From NCBI GenBank assembly GCA_007449985.2, contig VIIQ02000596.1, positions 186,001-250,000 on the forward strand: a DNA stretch of 64,000 nt, written 5' to 3'. Below, one piece after another: positions 35,205 to 46,916 of the stretch. The first letter of the stretch is position 1; each line of letters starts with the position of its first letter. The notes beneath the pieces are model-generated. The model did not search any database. It worked only from the letters and a program-made list of their open reading frames with translations, and was not told the DNA's origin. The translations under genes and the position numbers were made by a program. Source of the DNA: Desmodesmus armatus (Eukaryota; Chlorophyta; Chlorophyceae; Sphaeropleales; Scenedesmaceae).

Positions 35205-36093
35205 ATGGTAGAGCGCATGCCGTTTTGACAGGCATCACAGGCATCCTAGGAGTCAGTGTACAGTAGGCTGGTGGTGTTCCTCCTCCCCCTTTTGTTGCCA
35301 TATCACACTGGTGTGGTGTGTTTGTTTGCCTCGCTTGGCACTGTTTAGTTGTTTGCAGGGAGTGACCGCTCTATGGCACCTTTGGTTGCCTGTCAGTGCT
35401 ATTCTATACAGTGCACAGCACCATCTGATGAATGCGCACTCTGTATTCGGACTAGCTAGGTATAGCCAGGTCAGGTCAAAGTGCGACACACTTGTATGCT
35501 TTGTGATCGTATCAGGTGCAGCGCATGCCAACATGCCTGCAGATGGATCATGCTGTTTGCTGAGAGTCATTCAGCGACTGCTGGCAATGTCGGCCCCTTT
35601 GACTGATCTGCAGCAGTTGTTGACCTTGTGCATCCCTGTCTTTGTGAATTGAGCCGATATTTTTGGCACTTTGTGGCGGCAAATTGTTCTGGAGGAGCCT
35701 CCACCTGACCGCCTGAGGAGGTCAGGTGGAGGTGGTCAGGTGCCACTGGTAATTCTACCCAATCAACATCAACATCAACATTGCCCCCCTGTACCCTGCA
35801 AAAGTGACAGTTTGCACATCCAAATCCATCAGGTTGCAGGCGCAAGTCCATCAAGAAGAAATTCACAAAGTGTGTTCACACACAGACGTTGCCAGCAGCA
35901 ATCTGGTGTTGACAACATTGACCTATGGACAAGCCTTGTGAGGCTCAAGTGGTGTTCATGCCTGAAACAGTGATCCTGATTTTACACTGCCGTGATCGAG
36001 AGCAGGTGCAGCATGTACACCACAACAGAAGCCCCAATGGCCACGGTACCAGACAGGCAAAGTCCCAACTTCAACGACAAGTGGTGCACATGC
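35205..36093. other. Convergent intergenic region GCN2 / SirB1-like
   Basis: Lies between two facing 3' ends. No gene is seen. A strong hairpin is at 35698-35732. Confidence 0.5.
35698..35732. terminator. Perfect 13-bp GC-rich hairpin between convergent genes
   Basis: CCTCCACCTGACC pairs perfectly with GGTCAGGTGGAGG across a 9-base loop. Its position between the 3' ends of GCN2 and the SirB1-like gene suggests a 3'-end or transcription-pausing element, but eukaryotic genes do not need such hairpins. It could equally be a remnant of an inverted-repeat element. Confidence 0.4.
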
Positions 36094-39000
36094 CTACAAC
36101 CCCTCATCATCACTGCCACCACCAGCGCTGCTGCTACTGCTGCTGCCTCTCGCTCCGCCAGCCGCCGCTGCTGCTGCCGCCGCTGCTGCCCGCTCCTTTA
36201 TCTTGTCCAGCAGTCCTGCCACCAGTGCTGCGTCTCGCTGGTCGGGTGTGGTAGCCATGAATTCCTGCAGGGCTTCTGCTGCCTCAGGCCACCTGCATTC
36301 ACACATCCACAAACATGTTTCAAATGTCAGAAAAGGGACTCTGTCTCCCAGTACCTGCACTGCACTTTGCACCTGTAAAGGGCGTACACATCCCAGAGAG
36401 CTGGTGCAAACTGTACATCACATCAATGCTCACCTGATGCCATTGGCCCCAAGCCGGGTGCTGCACAAGCCCAACCCACCAACCAGCGCATGCGAGTCAG
36501 CCCGCAGAAAGCAGACACAATCTTACATCACATCATTTATCCATTTGATGCCATTAATACTGTGCAAGAGGAGCCAATCGTGCGAGAGTCAGCGCACCTG
36601 CCCAGGCCGTAGAGGCACAGCCCCTCGTCTCGCTGCAGCTCTGGTAGGGAGCCTGCTGGGGCTGTGGCACGCATGTACCTGCGGAACAGGCGCCAATGCA
36701 ATCCAGCACAGATGGAACAACACAGCAGGGGCGGGCTCAAGACACAAACATAGTTTACAAGGCGTGCTTGGCGTGCACTTCTGGTGCGGTTGACCCCTCT
36801 TTAATGGAGTGCATCTCAGATGCACGCAGGCTGCGGCGGCAGGCATGATCGAGTAGGATGCAGACTCCATGTTGTGCAGGTATAGCCACTGCCCAACACA
36901 CAACAATCATGCGCAGCGCACTTGCGCAGCAACAATTGCACAGCAGCTGACAGCCAATTTGCGCAATGACACTAGCAGCAGCAGCAGCTGCCGTGAGGGC
37001 TGAACGCCATGGTGGTCATACCTGACAATGTTGAGGGCATCCTCTGCCATGTTGAGAGTGATGTAGACCTGCTTCAGGTTGTTCAGCAGCCGCAGCAGGA
37101 AGGCACGACAGCTCAAGGGCGGCGTGTCACCGGACACAAAGCGCGGGTCCAACTTCACCTGGTGACAGCACAACACAGCACAGCACAGTGAAGCGCAGGA
37201 TTACATCCCCAATCCCTCCACCTTCCAAACACTGCAGCTCAATGTTGCAGGCAGCTGTGAGAAGGCACACGTGCAGGCTTGCCAGGTCTGCTCCATCACC
37301 GTGCAGAAGGCCTCCATGCCATCCACGCCAGGATGAAAGCGGCAACGTCAAGTATTTACAATCTGCCCATCACAAAACCTCCAAGAGTTGGCTCAACACC
37401 GCCCAGGTCAAAACACGCTTGCTAGGCATGCTTGGTTTGGCATCAAAGCAGCCTGCCATGCCCAGCAACTATTGGTGGTACACGCAGCCAAATGTTTTTG
37501 CAGAACTTTGCAGAAAAAGAGGCTCTTGACACAATGCTGCATGCACTCTTCTTGTTGGTGCAGCTCTATCAGCTCACAACCCAACATGTTCATAAAGGCA
37601 TTCATGGTGGCACCCCGCATCCTCAATGAATGTGCCCAACAAGCTCACCTGTGCACCCATGAGCTTGCCCAGCACCTCCTCTGCATCTTCTAGTGCTGTC
37701 AGCTCCCCTCCATTGAAGGCATCCACCAACCACTCCATCCCCTCAACCTGAAATCAAGGTTTGCAGGAAATCAGCAGTAGCACAGGTTGCAAACGTGACA
37801 GGGGGAAGACATCCACTACGCCGGCAGACCCCTTCACTTACTAAGCCCCTACCCTTCACACCCGGGCGCCCAAGGTGTGAAGGGTCCTGTGAAGGGGTGT
37901 GTGAAGGGTGTGTGAAGGGGGTACCAAGCCTTGTCAAGCCCTGTCAAGCCTGACCCTTCACTTGTGAAAGGTTTACCCTTGCTGTGAAGCCCCCCCCCCT
38001 CACCCTCAAAACGAGACCACAGGGATCATGTGGGGCTTTGAGCTGACGGCAGTAAAGTAGTAAGTGAAGGGGGTTGCCCGCCTAGTGATCATGGTAGGCC
38101 AACTGTATGTCTACATCAACAGGTGTGGAACAGGATTAAAAAACGGCACCACCTGGTGGTCGACAGCAGTTGGGTAAACACCCAACGGCAATAGCGTGTA
38201 GTCCCACGGCGTCACAACTGTGAGACCAATTGCTGAGGCCGTACCTTGGGGCGAATCATGAAATGGGCGGGAAGGTTGACTCCAGCCATAGGCAGCCCCA
38301 CACGCTCTGCCACCTCAATATACACCAGCGACAAACTGCACACGGTGACGGTGCGGCGCAGCAACACACAACACAGATATGTGTCCAGGCTGACTCGGGT
38401 TTGTGTGTCTTGCCAAGCAACCACAGAATGCTTGCTACAGGCTGGTAGGAATTGCACTTCTCTGCTGTGAACTCACACAGATGCAACGCATAACATGTGT
38501 TGACAGGATGCTGATGCACGACTGCTGCACAACTGCAAGCTCACAAGGCTTCCCCAAACAACTCTTGCATCCCCATCCTGCCAATGCAAATGCTGTACGC
38601 CATACCCCTCTAGGAAAGCACTGCAGCTCAGCATACCTGATTGGGATACCTGCAAAAAAGCACGCACACCAACAGCACACATGACAAACATAAATGTGAT
38701 TTATTTGTTGTAACATAAATAAATGAACAAATATAAACATAAATGAATCAACATAAATCAACGATGTCATTTATTCAATGACTTGCCGTGCACAGCGCCC
38801 CTACGCACAGCATCACCTGTAATGGCCCCCACACCTCAGTCCCACACACATGTACACAGCCTGCCTGAAACATGCAGCACATGATGCTTGAGGTCAAAGG
38901 CTGGCAGAAAAGGGGGTATATATACTGGCAGCCTTTCAGTGCAGCAGCAGCAGCAGCAGCCTGAGCACTCACCCATTTTTGTCTCCAGCACCCGGTTGAT

Positions 39001-40897
39001 GCAGCTGTTATCTGGGTTGTAGTAGTCTTCACTGTTGCCCTTGAAGCCATGAACCTACGGTGCATAACAGCACCAGCAGCAGCCATTCACTCTGAGAAAC
39101 CAGGTTTCCAGACCTTTTCCTGACCTTTCCTGACCCCTTCCTGTACGACGATTGCCTTACCAGTATTGCTTTACCAGCAGCTGCAGGTGGCCCTTTCTGC
39201 CCAGCTCTTCTGTCCTGGCCATGAACGCAAGCCATGCATGCAACTAGCCCGACAATTACTGCATCACTGCCATGCTCAAGTGAGCAGGTGCTGCTTCAAA
39301 CACTGACGTGAAGGAAGCCTTGCGGTCAGCACTCCCACTTGTTGACAGCACGTGACAAGCCTGCACCAGACAGCATACTTGCCTATGCACGAACGCAAGC
39401 ATCTAGAGGCATATGGGCATGTACACAACAGCCGCACCAGTTGCAGCACCCAGTTGACCCTTGTCCAACGTCCGAAAAGGCCTATGCCCATGCCCCACAA
39501 GACAGCTGTGCCCCCCCCCCCCCACAGCTGTCCTGAAGAAAAAAAAACGCCGCACCTGGTACAGCACCCGGTTGATCTCCTTCATGACCCTCATGGGGTA
39601 CCTCACACCCTCTGGCAAGCCTGCCTCAACCTCCGCTGCTAGCTCGTCCAGCTGCTGCCTGACGCTGGCGGGGTCAAGGTCAGGGTAGGCATGCTGCAGG
39701 AAGCAGGACATGAGGGCAGTCAAACACTTAAAGTATTCAGTACATTGTGGTGTTCCTATGCTTTTATGACTCCTGCCACCAGCTGACTGCACCATGGCCA
39801 CTTTGACAGGGATGCTGGTGAGCTCGTTTAGAGGTTATTACCCTTTGCACAATCATTTTTAATGGATTGTGCCACAGTGTGCTGGCGCATTTCAACAACA
39901 CAACAAGCAGACCAGGCACAGCTGCTTCCTGAGAAACCGCTGTGCCTCAATTCGGGTTCAGCACAGGCAGGATGTGTGCTTGATTTGGCTGGGTTGAATT
40001 TCCTATCATGTCCTCCATGCCTGCGACTGCCGACCCGCCATACATGTGTACACGTACAGCCTGTGTGTGCCGCGGGCTCAGAGGCTCAGACTGGTGTCAA
40101 ATGAGGGCACCGCGGCACCTCATCGGCGGCGGCTCCGACGGCTACTGCTCCTCACCTGGGCTATCAAGATGGCTGCATCCAGCAGCGGCACCTCATCCTT
40201 GTTAGCTGCTATCTTAGCAGACACCTCTGCTGGGCTGTCACTGGCCTTGCGCTGCAGCTGCTTCTCATCAGGGACGCTGCTGCTGCTCAGCAGCTGCTGG
40301 TAAGTCTCCAATGCTTGGAGCTTCTTCATCGCAGTTTTGAGAAGCTGCTGCTCGGGCGAGTACCGGTCTGGTTGTTGCTGCTGCTCAGCAGCTGCTTGAG
40401 GGTCCTGCTGCTGTGCTGACTCACTTTGCAGGGGCTGTCGCGGGTTGACATGGTGAGTATGGCTGCTGGAGGGTTGTGCTGGCTCTGAACGCTGCTCTGA
40501 ACGTTGCGTTTGCTGCTGCTGTGCGTGTTCGTTGGGGCTTGGAGGCGTTCCTGGCAGTTCTGAGTCCTCTGGAGCTGCTCGACAGGCCAGCCTGTCAAAG
40601 GGGAGGGGTGTGCACAGCTGGGCAGTCTTTGTATGCATGCATGCATGTACATGCACTTGCTGGCTCATTGTGTTGTTTTGATCGTGTTTTCATGAGATGA
40701 AATGCTTCTGAAACCACCCACCTGGCACATGACGAATGGCCCGCCCATGTCTGTGGTCCCCTCAGCTGCTGAACAGGTGTGCTTGATGGCTTGCTGCTAG
40801 GTGGCAGCGCGCATGAATGCCTGGAACGAGGCCTGGATCTTGTGGCATTAGCATAGACTGTTTGCTGGTTGGCATGGGACAACACCTGAGTATGCAT
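36094..40897 (-). CDS. SirB1 / transglutaminase-like protein, probably plastid
   Basis: Member of the SirB1 N-terminal (transglutaminase-like) plus TPR-like family found in bacteria and plants; biochemical role unknown. Minus-strand exons: 40897-40722, 40591-40156, 39693-39556, 39054-38973, 38649-38637 (13 nt), 38335-38245, 37747-37649, 37158-37022, 36678-36598, 36292-36094. Phases close and give 483 residues. The first exon is rich in Ser, Arg, Pro and Ala and low in acids (NATRSRPRSRHSCALPPSSK), fitting a transit peptide. A Gln/Ser linker follows. The domain shows VPLLDAAILIAQHAYPDLD, GFKGNSEDYYNPDNSCINRV, GIPISLSLVYIEVAERVGLP, VNLPAHFMIRPK and AFLLRLLNNLKQVYITLN. The C-terminus is an Ala run with an acidic Ser/Gly tail. 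The start was chosen because the upstream Met at about 40990 lies in unrelated sequence; it is not certain. Confidence 0.88.
37790..38060. repeat. GTGAAGGG/CCCTTCAC repeat cluster in SirB1-like intron
   Basis: The intron between exons 38335-38245 and 37747-37649 holds many copies of GTGAAGGG and its complement, plus CTTGTCAAGCC doublets. The best inverted pair, ACCCTTCACACC (37851-37862) with GGTGTGAAGGGT (37874-37885), is perfect over 12 bp with an 11-base GC-rich loop. Confidence 0.85.
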
Positions 40898-41107
40898 TGC
40901 CACACGATCGGGTTGTAGCAGTGCAAGGACGGTACCAGGAAAACGGCGATTGTGCGTTGGCAAACGACGATCGCTGTGAATGTATAACACTGGATGCTTA
41001 GCAAACGATCCGAGTGGTTCTGGACGCCTTGCAATACCTCCCAGTGTCTGACCGGTTTGACTGCCGGTGAAGTCAATTACAAACCAGTCCTGGCACTACG
41101 TCGTCAG

Positions 41108-43517
41108 TCACTGCTCCTTGAAAACTGCTCTACTCCTCTTCTCTGCTGCCTTGGCCAGCATCTCGCGCACATTGGCAGGTGGGGCCCCACCCAAGCGGCC
41201 TCTTCTCCTCGCCGGCTGCAAGTCAACAGGGCAACACACACAGGCAGCATAGCTTTGCGTGGTCATCCATTCAGCACAAGTATGGCCGGCATGATGTCAG
41301 GTGGCGGCTTCACACACATGATTTACGCCGAATCCAGCTGCTTCACGCTGATGTGCAGCCACCTCTGCTGGTGGCTGAATTTCCCCCCAGGAACGCACCT
41401 GCATGACTCGCTGCAGCAGCAGCACCACAGCCCAACCCATAAGCCCAGATACAGCCGTCCCAATCAGCAGCTCAGCTGCTACTGCCAGGTACCGTTTGTG
41501 CCGCCTCTTCAACTTCCAGGGTAGCCGCGCTATCAACCTGGATATCGGGTCTTGCTGCTTGCTGCTTGTCCGTCGCTGCTGTCGCTTTTGAGCCTGCTTC
41601 TTCTGCTCTTTCTGCTGGGAGGGTGGGGGTTCTGCTGGGCAAGCATCTGCACTGACTGGTGACCCATCAAAGCATGGCTGCCCTAACCCTCCATCTGTCG
41701 CCATGCGACCAAAGCCTGCAGGTAGGCACCAACACACGGTAACACATCAGCGACAACTTGTACAGGAGCCAACAGCATGTTTGGTAGGTAAAGCAATAAC
41801 CACAATGCACAGGCAGTAGGCCTAGGTTCCACTGCTGTAGGTTGTGCGGGTGTGGGCAGTGGTGCCAGGCCACTTACTTCTGGGTCTGCATCGATGGGAC
41901 AGGGTGTGCCATTGCATGCCGAGTGACATAGGCTGTTTTGGTACACTTGGTATGACGCAGCCACCGGGATTCCAGGCCCAATTGCACGTCTGACGCGGTG
42001 TTTGCTCGTGCAGCTGCTCTGCAGGGAGCTACCCCCCCCCCCCCCCCCCCCCCGGCACATCACTCTTGCACACACCAACATGTGTGCTTCCTGATAGTTT
42101 ATGCAGTTTGCATAACCTTCTGGTCTACTCCGTTCATCAAGTGTGGAGAGTACCGCCCAGTGGTGGAAGCATCCACTTGTGACCCCCCCCCCATGACGCA
42201 CCTGCTGCTTTGCAGAACTCTGCTGCTGTGCTGACCAGGTCTGACAGTTGGCTGCACACCAGCATGCCGCTGGTCTCATCTGAGCAGGGGCTGACGAGAC
42301 CGTTACTGCTGTCATAGGAAAAGAAGTCCTGCACACCAGCACACCAGCACACCAACACACATGCAAGTTGCTGTTATAACAGAACGATGAGATGAACTCC
42401 AATTGGAGTCCCCCTCAGTAAAAGGTTAATGCAGTCAAGGCTATCTGCAAAGGTGAGACCCCATCAGCTTGGGGATGGAGGAGGTGTAAGGGCTACTTAC
42501 AGCACAAACACAGCTGGTCATGCATATGCTGCGAACATAAGCACAAGATGGAGCCCGAAATTCCTTGCAGTGTGGCCAGTCCAGACGTGGTGGGTGTATG
42601 ACAAGTATCTACAGGGATGCTGGGGTCTCACCTGGGAACATGCATCATAAAGATCCTTACAAGTGTCACTGCATATGTGCTTCTTGATGCCCACCCCAAC
42701 CTGTGAGGGAAAAAAGGACAGTCACAGGCAGACAGGGTCAGCCACAACCAGCTTTTGAAGTGTGCTGCTGCTGCGACGTGGCCGCTGCCAAGCAGCATGT
42801 GTGGCTGCCAAGTCAGAGATACTGGACCAGCTTCTACCGCCAACGGGAAGCAGCACAGGCCCTGCTGGCACACGGTGCTTGCAGACTCGTCTCGGGCTTC
42901 ACCCATCTGTGGTGTTGCATCTGCAAGCTTCAGGTTTACCCCCCAGCCCCACCCCTAGATCACTGCCAGTGCACCAGCTGTAGCTGAGCACCCAGTTGTC
43001 CCCTTTGTCGGTCCGGCCAAGCCCTCAGCGCCCACCTCAGGATCACAAAGCCTGCATGCCAGTCTCAACAGGCCCAGCTTGCAGCCTGTTGACAGATCTT
43101 CGTCCTCTGCTATCACCCTGGATGAACGCTGCAGGGCGAGAGCGTGGCTGGCGTTGCAGCAGCTGCAGCCATACTGCTTAACCGCACATACACGCGACAC
43201 AAAACAAACAGCCGCGTGTGTTGGATCTCAAAGTCAGAAAGCTGTTAGAGCCTGCCTGACAGGGCGTCCTGCTTACTGTGCACCAACTAATCAGGCCCCC
43301 ACTCCTACGAGTCGGAGATCAGATCCATCTGCTGGTCCAGCCACGGCCTGCTAGAGCACAGCCGTACCTGCTGACAGAAAGGGAGCTCCACACGCCTGGG
43401 TTGAGGGTATGGTTTGTCAAGTTTCAGCAACCCCTGAGGTTGACAGCGACCACTGACTGCTGCTGCTGTGCTACTGCTGAACCCAGCGCACACAACCAGC
43501 AGGAGCACCAGCGACAT
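41108..43517 (-). CDS. Folate-receptor-like ectodomain, single-pass membrane protein
   Basis: Minus-strand exons: 43517-43368, 43173-43036, 42700-42632, 42328-42202, 41715-41399, 41215-41108. Phases close and give 302 residues. The N-terminus is a textbook signal peptide (MSLVLLLVVCAGFSSSTAAA). The next roughly 150 residues carry the cysteine spacing of the folate-receptor-like family (FCQQYGCSCCNASHALALQ, RLACRLCDPEVG, HICSDTCKDLYDACSQDFFS, PCSDETSGMLVCSQLSDL, FCKAAGFG, QPCFDGS). A Lys/Gln-rich stretch, one hydrophobic segment (VAAELLIGTAVSGLMGWAVV) and a basic tail of about 45 residues follow. Expected topology: ectodomain in the secretory lumen or outside, tail in the cytosol. Folate binding is not shown; plant and algal relatives are uncharacterised. 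Shares its upstream region with the HDDC2-type gene. Confidence 0.82.
42032..42195. repeat. C22 run and dispersed repeat in folate-receptor-like intron
   Basis: Twenty-two consecutive C (42032-42053) are followed by a copy of a dispersed repeat (about 42120-42180; core TCATCAAGTGTGGAGAGTAC) that ends in a second C run (about 42183-42192). Related copies are at about 33757-33830 (same orientation) and 45520-45600 (inverse, also next to a G run). Confidence 0.8.
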
Positions 43518-43950
43518 GTGCTGTGTGAATAAAGACGGATCACTGATGAGACGTGATCGCCGGCAGGAGGGGTGGTCTCCACCCGCACACACACTTTCTT
43601 GGCACACAGACAGTGACTGGTGAGTGCAGCTTCAGGTACTGAGTGCAGGGACCCAACAAGGGCGCCGTACTTATTCGGCACGTCGTGATAATCAGTGAAG
43701 TGGTTCAATATCAAATGAGACTTGGGTCGCGACTACAGATGCGGGTTTGAACAGCCCAGCATGATCTACGAATGTGATCAGGAATGTTTTGATACACCAT
43801 TGGATGCTGGATGATCAGCAAAGTTAATCACCTTGATTTCGTGTCAACGTTTGTCATCACAGACCTGTCATCACAAACCGCACTGACATAAGTGATCTGT
43901 CAGCAGAACACAGTGGCTGTAGTATCGTATGCCCAGGGAGTCTCTTTTGA
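43518..43950. promoter_or_regulatory. Divergent intergenic region, folate-receptor-like (-) / HDDC2-type (+)
   Basis: 433 bases between the two start codons; both promoters must lie here. The sequence is more AT-rich than the flanking exons. No specific motif can be named. Confidence 0.5.
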
Positions 43951-46105
43951 ATGCTAGTGCGTGCTTTCAGGCCTTGGTGTGCATCTGCAGCCAGTCATCC
44001 CGTCAGTAGAAGGTGTACAGCAGCCATGGCAAGTGGTGGCACCACGACCACCTCCACCAGCAGCAGCAGCACAATGCCTAGCCCAGCTGCAGCTATCGAC
44101 TTCCTCATGCTGCTGACTAATCTTAAGGTGTGAGCAGCTGTGGCGTGACGCTGTGGCTGGTGTAAATTGTTAGCAGCGTCCTGACCAAGGGTGGTTCTGA
44201 CCTGCAGACTACAAAACGGACAGGGTGGGTTCGCTGCAATGTGAACCAGCCAGAGAGCATAGCAGGTGAGCAGAGCAACAGCTGAGAAGAGCTGACGAAG
44301 CAGCAACTCGAGTTGTCAGCATATGATCGCCACCTGGCTCGTTGTCTGAATTAGTGCTACCTGATTGCTGCGAGGTGCGGTCATAGCACATCAGCTATGT
44401 ATGCACCCTGTGCCTTACATAATGAACGAGCCTTATCTGCAATACATTGCTGCTGCTGCTGCTGCTGCAGACCACATGTACCGCATGGGTATGATGTCTC
44501 TGCTGGCCAGTGATTGTGGGGTAGATGCCACGCGCTGCATGAAGATGGCCCTGGTGCATGATGTAGCAGAGGCAATCGTAGGGGACATCACTCCACACTG
44601 CAGGTAAGGCAGTTATTATGTCGTTGTGATGTAAGTACAACCCAGCTGAGAGGCAGCCAGTTGTGAAGAGTGACAGCACAGAGGCAGCGTATTGCAGCGT
44701 CAGTTCCATCTCCCCTCAAGGCCTGCCAACCAACTAGGCTGTTGTGTTATCGTGACAGTGGCAAAGTCTAAGTCTATTCACACGCAACTGAACCACGTAA
44801 TTGGGCCCAATTGAACCTGCTCACTAACAAGCTGTCGCCTGGTTGGCTGTTGGATCCATTGAATTTGCTGCAGTGTCAGTGACGCAGACAAGTTCAGCTT
44901 GGAGTCAACAGCCATCCAGAAGATAAAGGACATGCTGGGGCCACACACACAAGCAGGTGCGGCATCCATGCACACACCAGTACCTTAGGCTCGGGCAGCA
45001 TGCACACATCAACCCCAGCACAGTTCCTGTAGTTGATGCAAGGGTGAATCGCCTGCCTGTCTACAGCTTGCCAAGCTGCTTCTAGCTGTATATACGATTG
45101 TACACAGACCTTGCCTGCAAGTCTGCAATTTGTGGTATTCACCAGTCTGCAGTTTGTGGATACCATCCTTGCATCCCTGCACACCGCTTACAATCAACGT
45201 TTGGCAGCCACATGCCCCCCCCCCATCAACACCCTCAGGCCCCTGACGCACTCCCCCCTTGCCATGTTGTGCAGCCCAAGATGTGGAGGCGTTGTGGCAT
45301 GAGTATGAGGCTCAATCCACCCCTGAGTCCCACTTAGTGAAGGATTTCGACAAGCTAGAGATGATCATACAGGCGCACGAGTATGAGCAGGCGCAGGGGC
45401 TGCCGCTGCAGCAGTTCTTTGACTCAACACAGGGCAAATTCAAGACGGCAACAGGGTGAGCTGAGGTTTTGGGGGGGGGGGGGGCGCAGGGGGTGGGGAG
45501 GGGGAGGGGGGGCTATTACAAGTGGATACTTTCACCGCTGGACGGTACTCTCCACACTTGATGAACACGGTGGATCAAAAGGTAGACACACACGTTGCAG
45601 TGTCTACATGCAGCTGCCGTATCTGTTGACCGTTGGGTGCTACTGCTGAACAAGACAAGTTGAAACACTGTTTGTGCTCAACAGCAGCTTGGTGGGATGC
45701 ATGGAAGCTGTTGCAAGAGATACAATGTCAGCCCCAGCATAATGCTCCCTGACCACTCCAGTGTTGCAAACATTACTTTGCACTCAACATGACTAATCTG
45801 GGTTGGAATTGTGCCTCACATTCAGGACCCCTAGAAACCAACCACACAGTAATCACCGCAAACCACCGTCACAACACACCAATCTGCAATGCACAGTTGC
45901 TATCAGCAGACTTCATCATTGCTGTATGCATGCGCAACCATGATTGTGCTGACCAGGTGGCTGGTTGTGCATGTGCTGCAGGCGGGCCTGGGCTGAGGAG
46001 TTGATACGGCGGCGGCAGCAGGCAGCAGCTGCTTCTGCAGCAGCGGGCACTGGAAGTGCCGATGGGGCAGCCAGTGCGTCAGCTGGCCAACAGCAAGGGA
46101 GCTAG
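43951..46105 (+). CDS. HD-domain 5'-nucleotidase, HDDC2/YfbR type
   Basis: Family members are metal-dependent HD phosphohydrolases that dephosphorylate deoxynucleoside monophosphates. Exons: 43951-44127, 44208-44265, 44471-44603, 44874-44956, 45275-45455, 45982-46105. Phases close and give 251 residues. Domain motifs: [35 protein letters not shown] (first His), [17 protein letters not shown] (HD pair), [33 protein letters not shown] (distal Asp), FFDSTQGKF. The Ala/Gln/Ser-rich C-terminal tail is not conserved. The Met at 43951 gives a basic, acid-free leader ([20 protein letters not shown]) that may target an organelle; the Met at 44026 would give a 226-residue cytosolic form. Both are in frame and the choice is open. 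Confidence 0.92.
45520..45600 (-). repeat. Dispersed intron repeat, inverted copy in HDDC2-type gene
   Basis: The reverse complement contains TGTTCATCAAGTGTGGAGAG and GTGAAAGTATCCACTTG, matching the copies at about 33757 and 42120. G runs precede it (45470-45484 and about 45498-45510), mirroring the C runs beside the 42-kb copy. Confidence 0.8.
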
Positions 46106-46916
46106 CATCCACTGTTATGCCAACTTGCTAAAAATGGTAATGAGAACCACGTGCCAGTGCAAGGCCAGTAGGCAGCGTGAAAACTGATTCATTACTAAAC
46201 CCTCTTGGGGGGTGCTTGTTCAGCACCAATCAAACCACATCTTCAAATCCAAGCACGCAGATGCCCACCGGCCCACGCCAAGGCCATGCGTGAATTTGCC
46301 TTTGAAGGCGAAGGATGCCCACAATGTTTGTCACAAAATGGTTATGTACATTGCAAGCAGTACGCGGTAGAGGACAGACAGCAGTCCCCAGAAATGCCTC
46401 CACACTGGCACAAGAACGCTGCTGAAAGGAAGTGCACGAATGCAACCACCAGGGCCGAAACTCGTCTAGCTTCAGCTGCACATGCATAGGCATCACTAAC
46501 TACTTCTTTTCGTTGACCGACACGGCAGCTTCAGCCTCTGTGATCTTACTACAACCAGCAGGGCCAATGCACCAAGAGTGTGGTAGGCAGGTGGTGCTAC
46601 CAAGAAGTCACACCGACTGCGGTTGGTGCAGCGGTTGGTACAGCGAGGCTGTTGCAGGCTACACTGCTGTGTTGCAGTGTACACAAAGATAGCTGCTGAT
46701 CAACTCGAGCACACCGATCGCTGCAGCAGGTGCACCATGCCTGCACAGCTGTAAAGGCTGTGCAGGCCACGCAGGCTACCCAGCTGCAGCTGGGCAGGTA
46801 TTGCCATACTTCCTCCCTCCTGTTCAGCAATCTCAAGCTGTTGCACACCATAACTGCCCCTGCTGCAGGGCACCAGGAGAGCACAGCCGCTGCAAGGATA
46901 CTGGAAAACCTGCCTC
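46106..46916. other. Convergent intergenic region with repeat copy B
   Basis: Lies between the 3' ends of the HDDC2-type gene and the MED4-like gene. About 46488-46556 is the inverse copy of the 13.5-kb dispersed repeat (core CTTCTTTTCGTTGACCGACA, CAGCTTCAGCCTCTG). No gene is seen. Confidence 0.6.

Noticed and set aside
42137..42402. Open frames upstream of the 41.7-kb ATG as a separate small membrane-protein gene
   Set aside because: Phase-consistent splicing links them to the signal-peptide exon at 43.5 kb and to the membrane segment at 41.4 kb as one folate-receptor-like gene.
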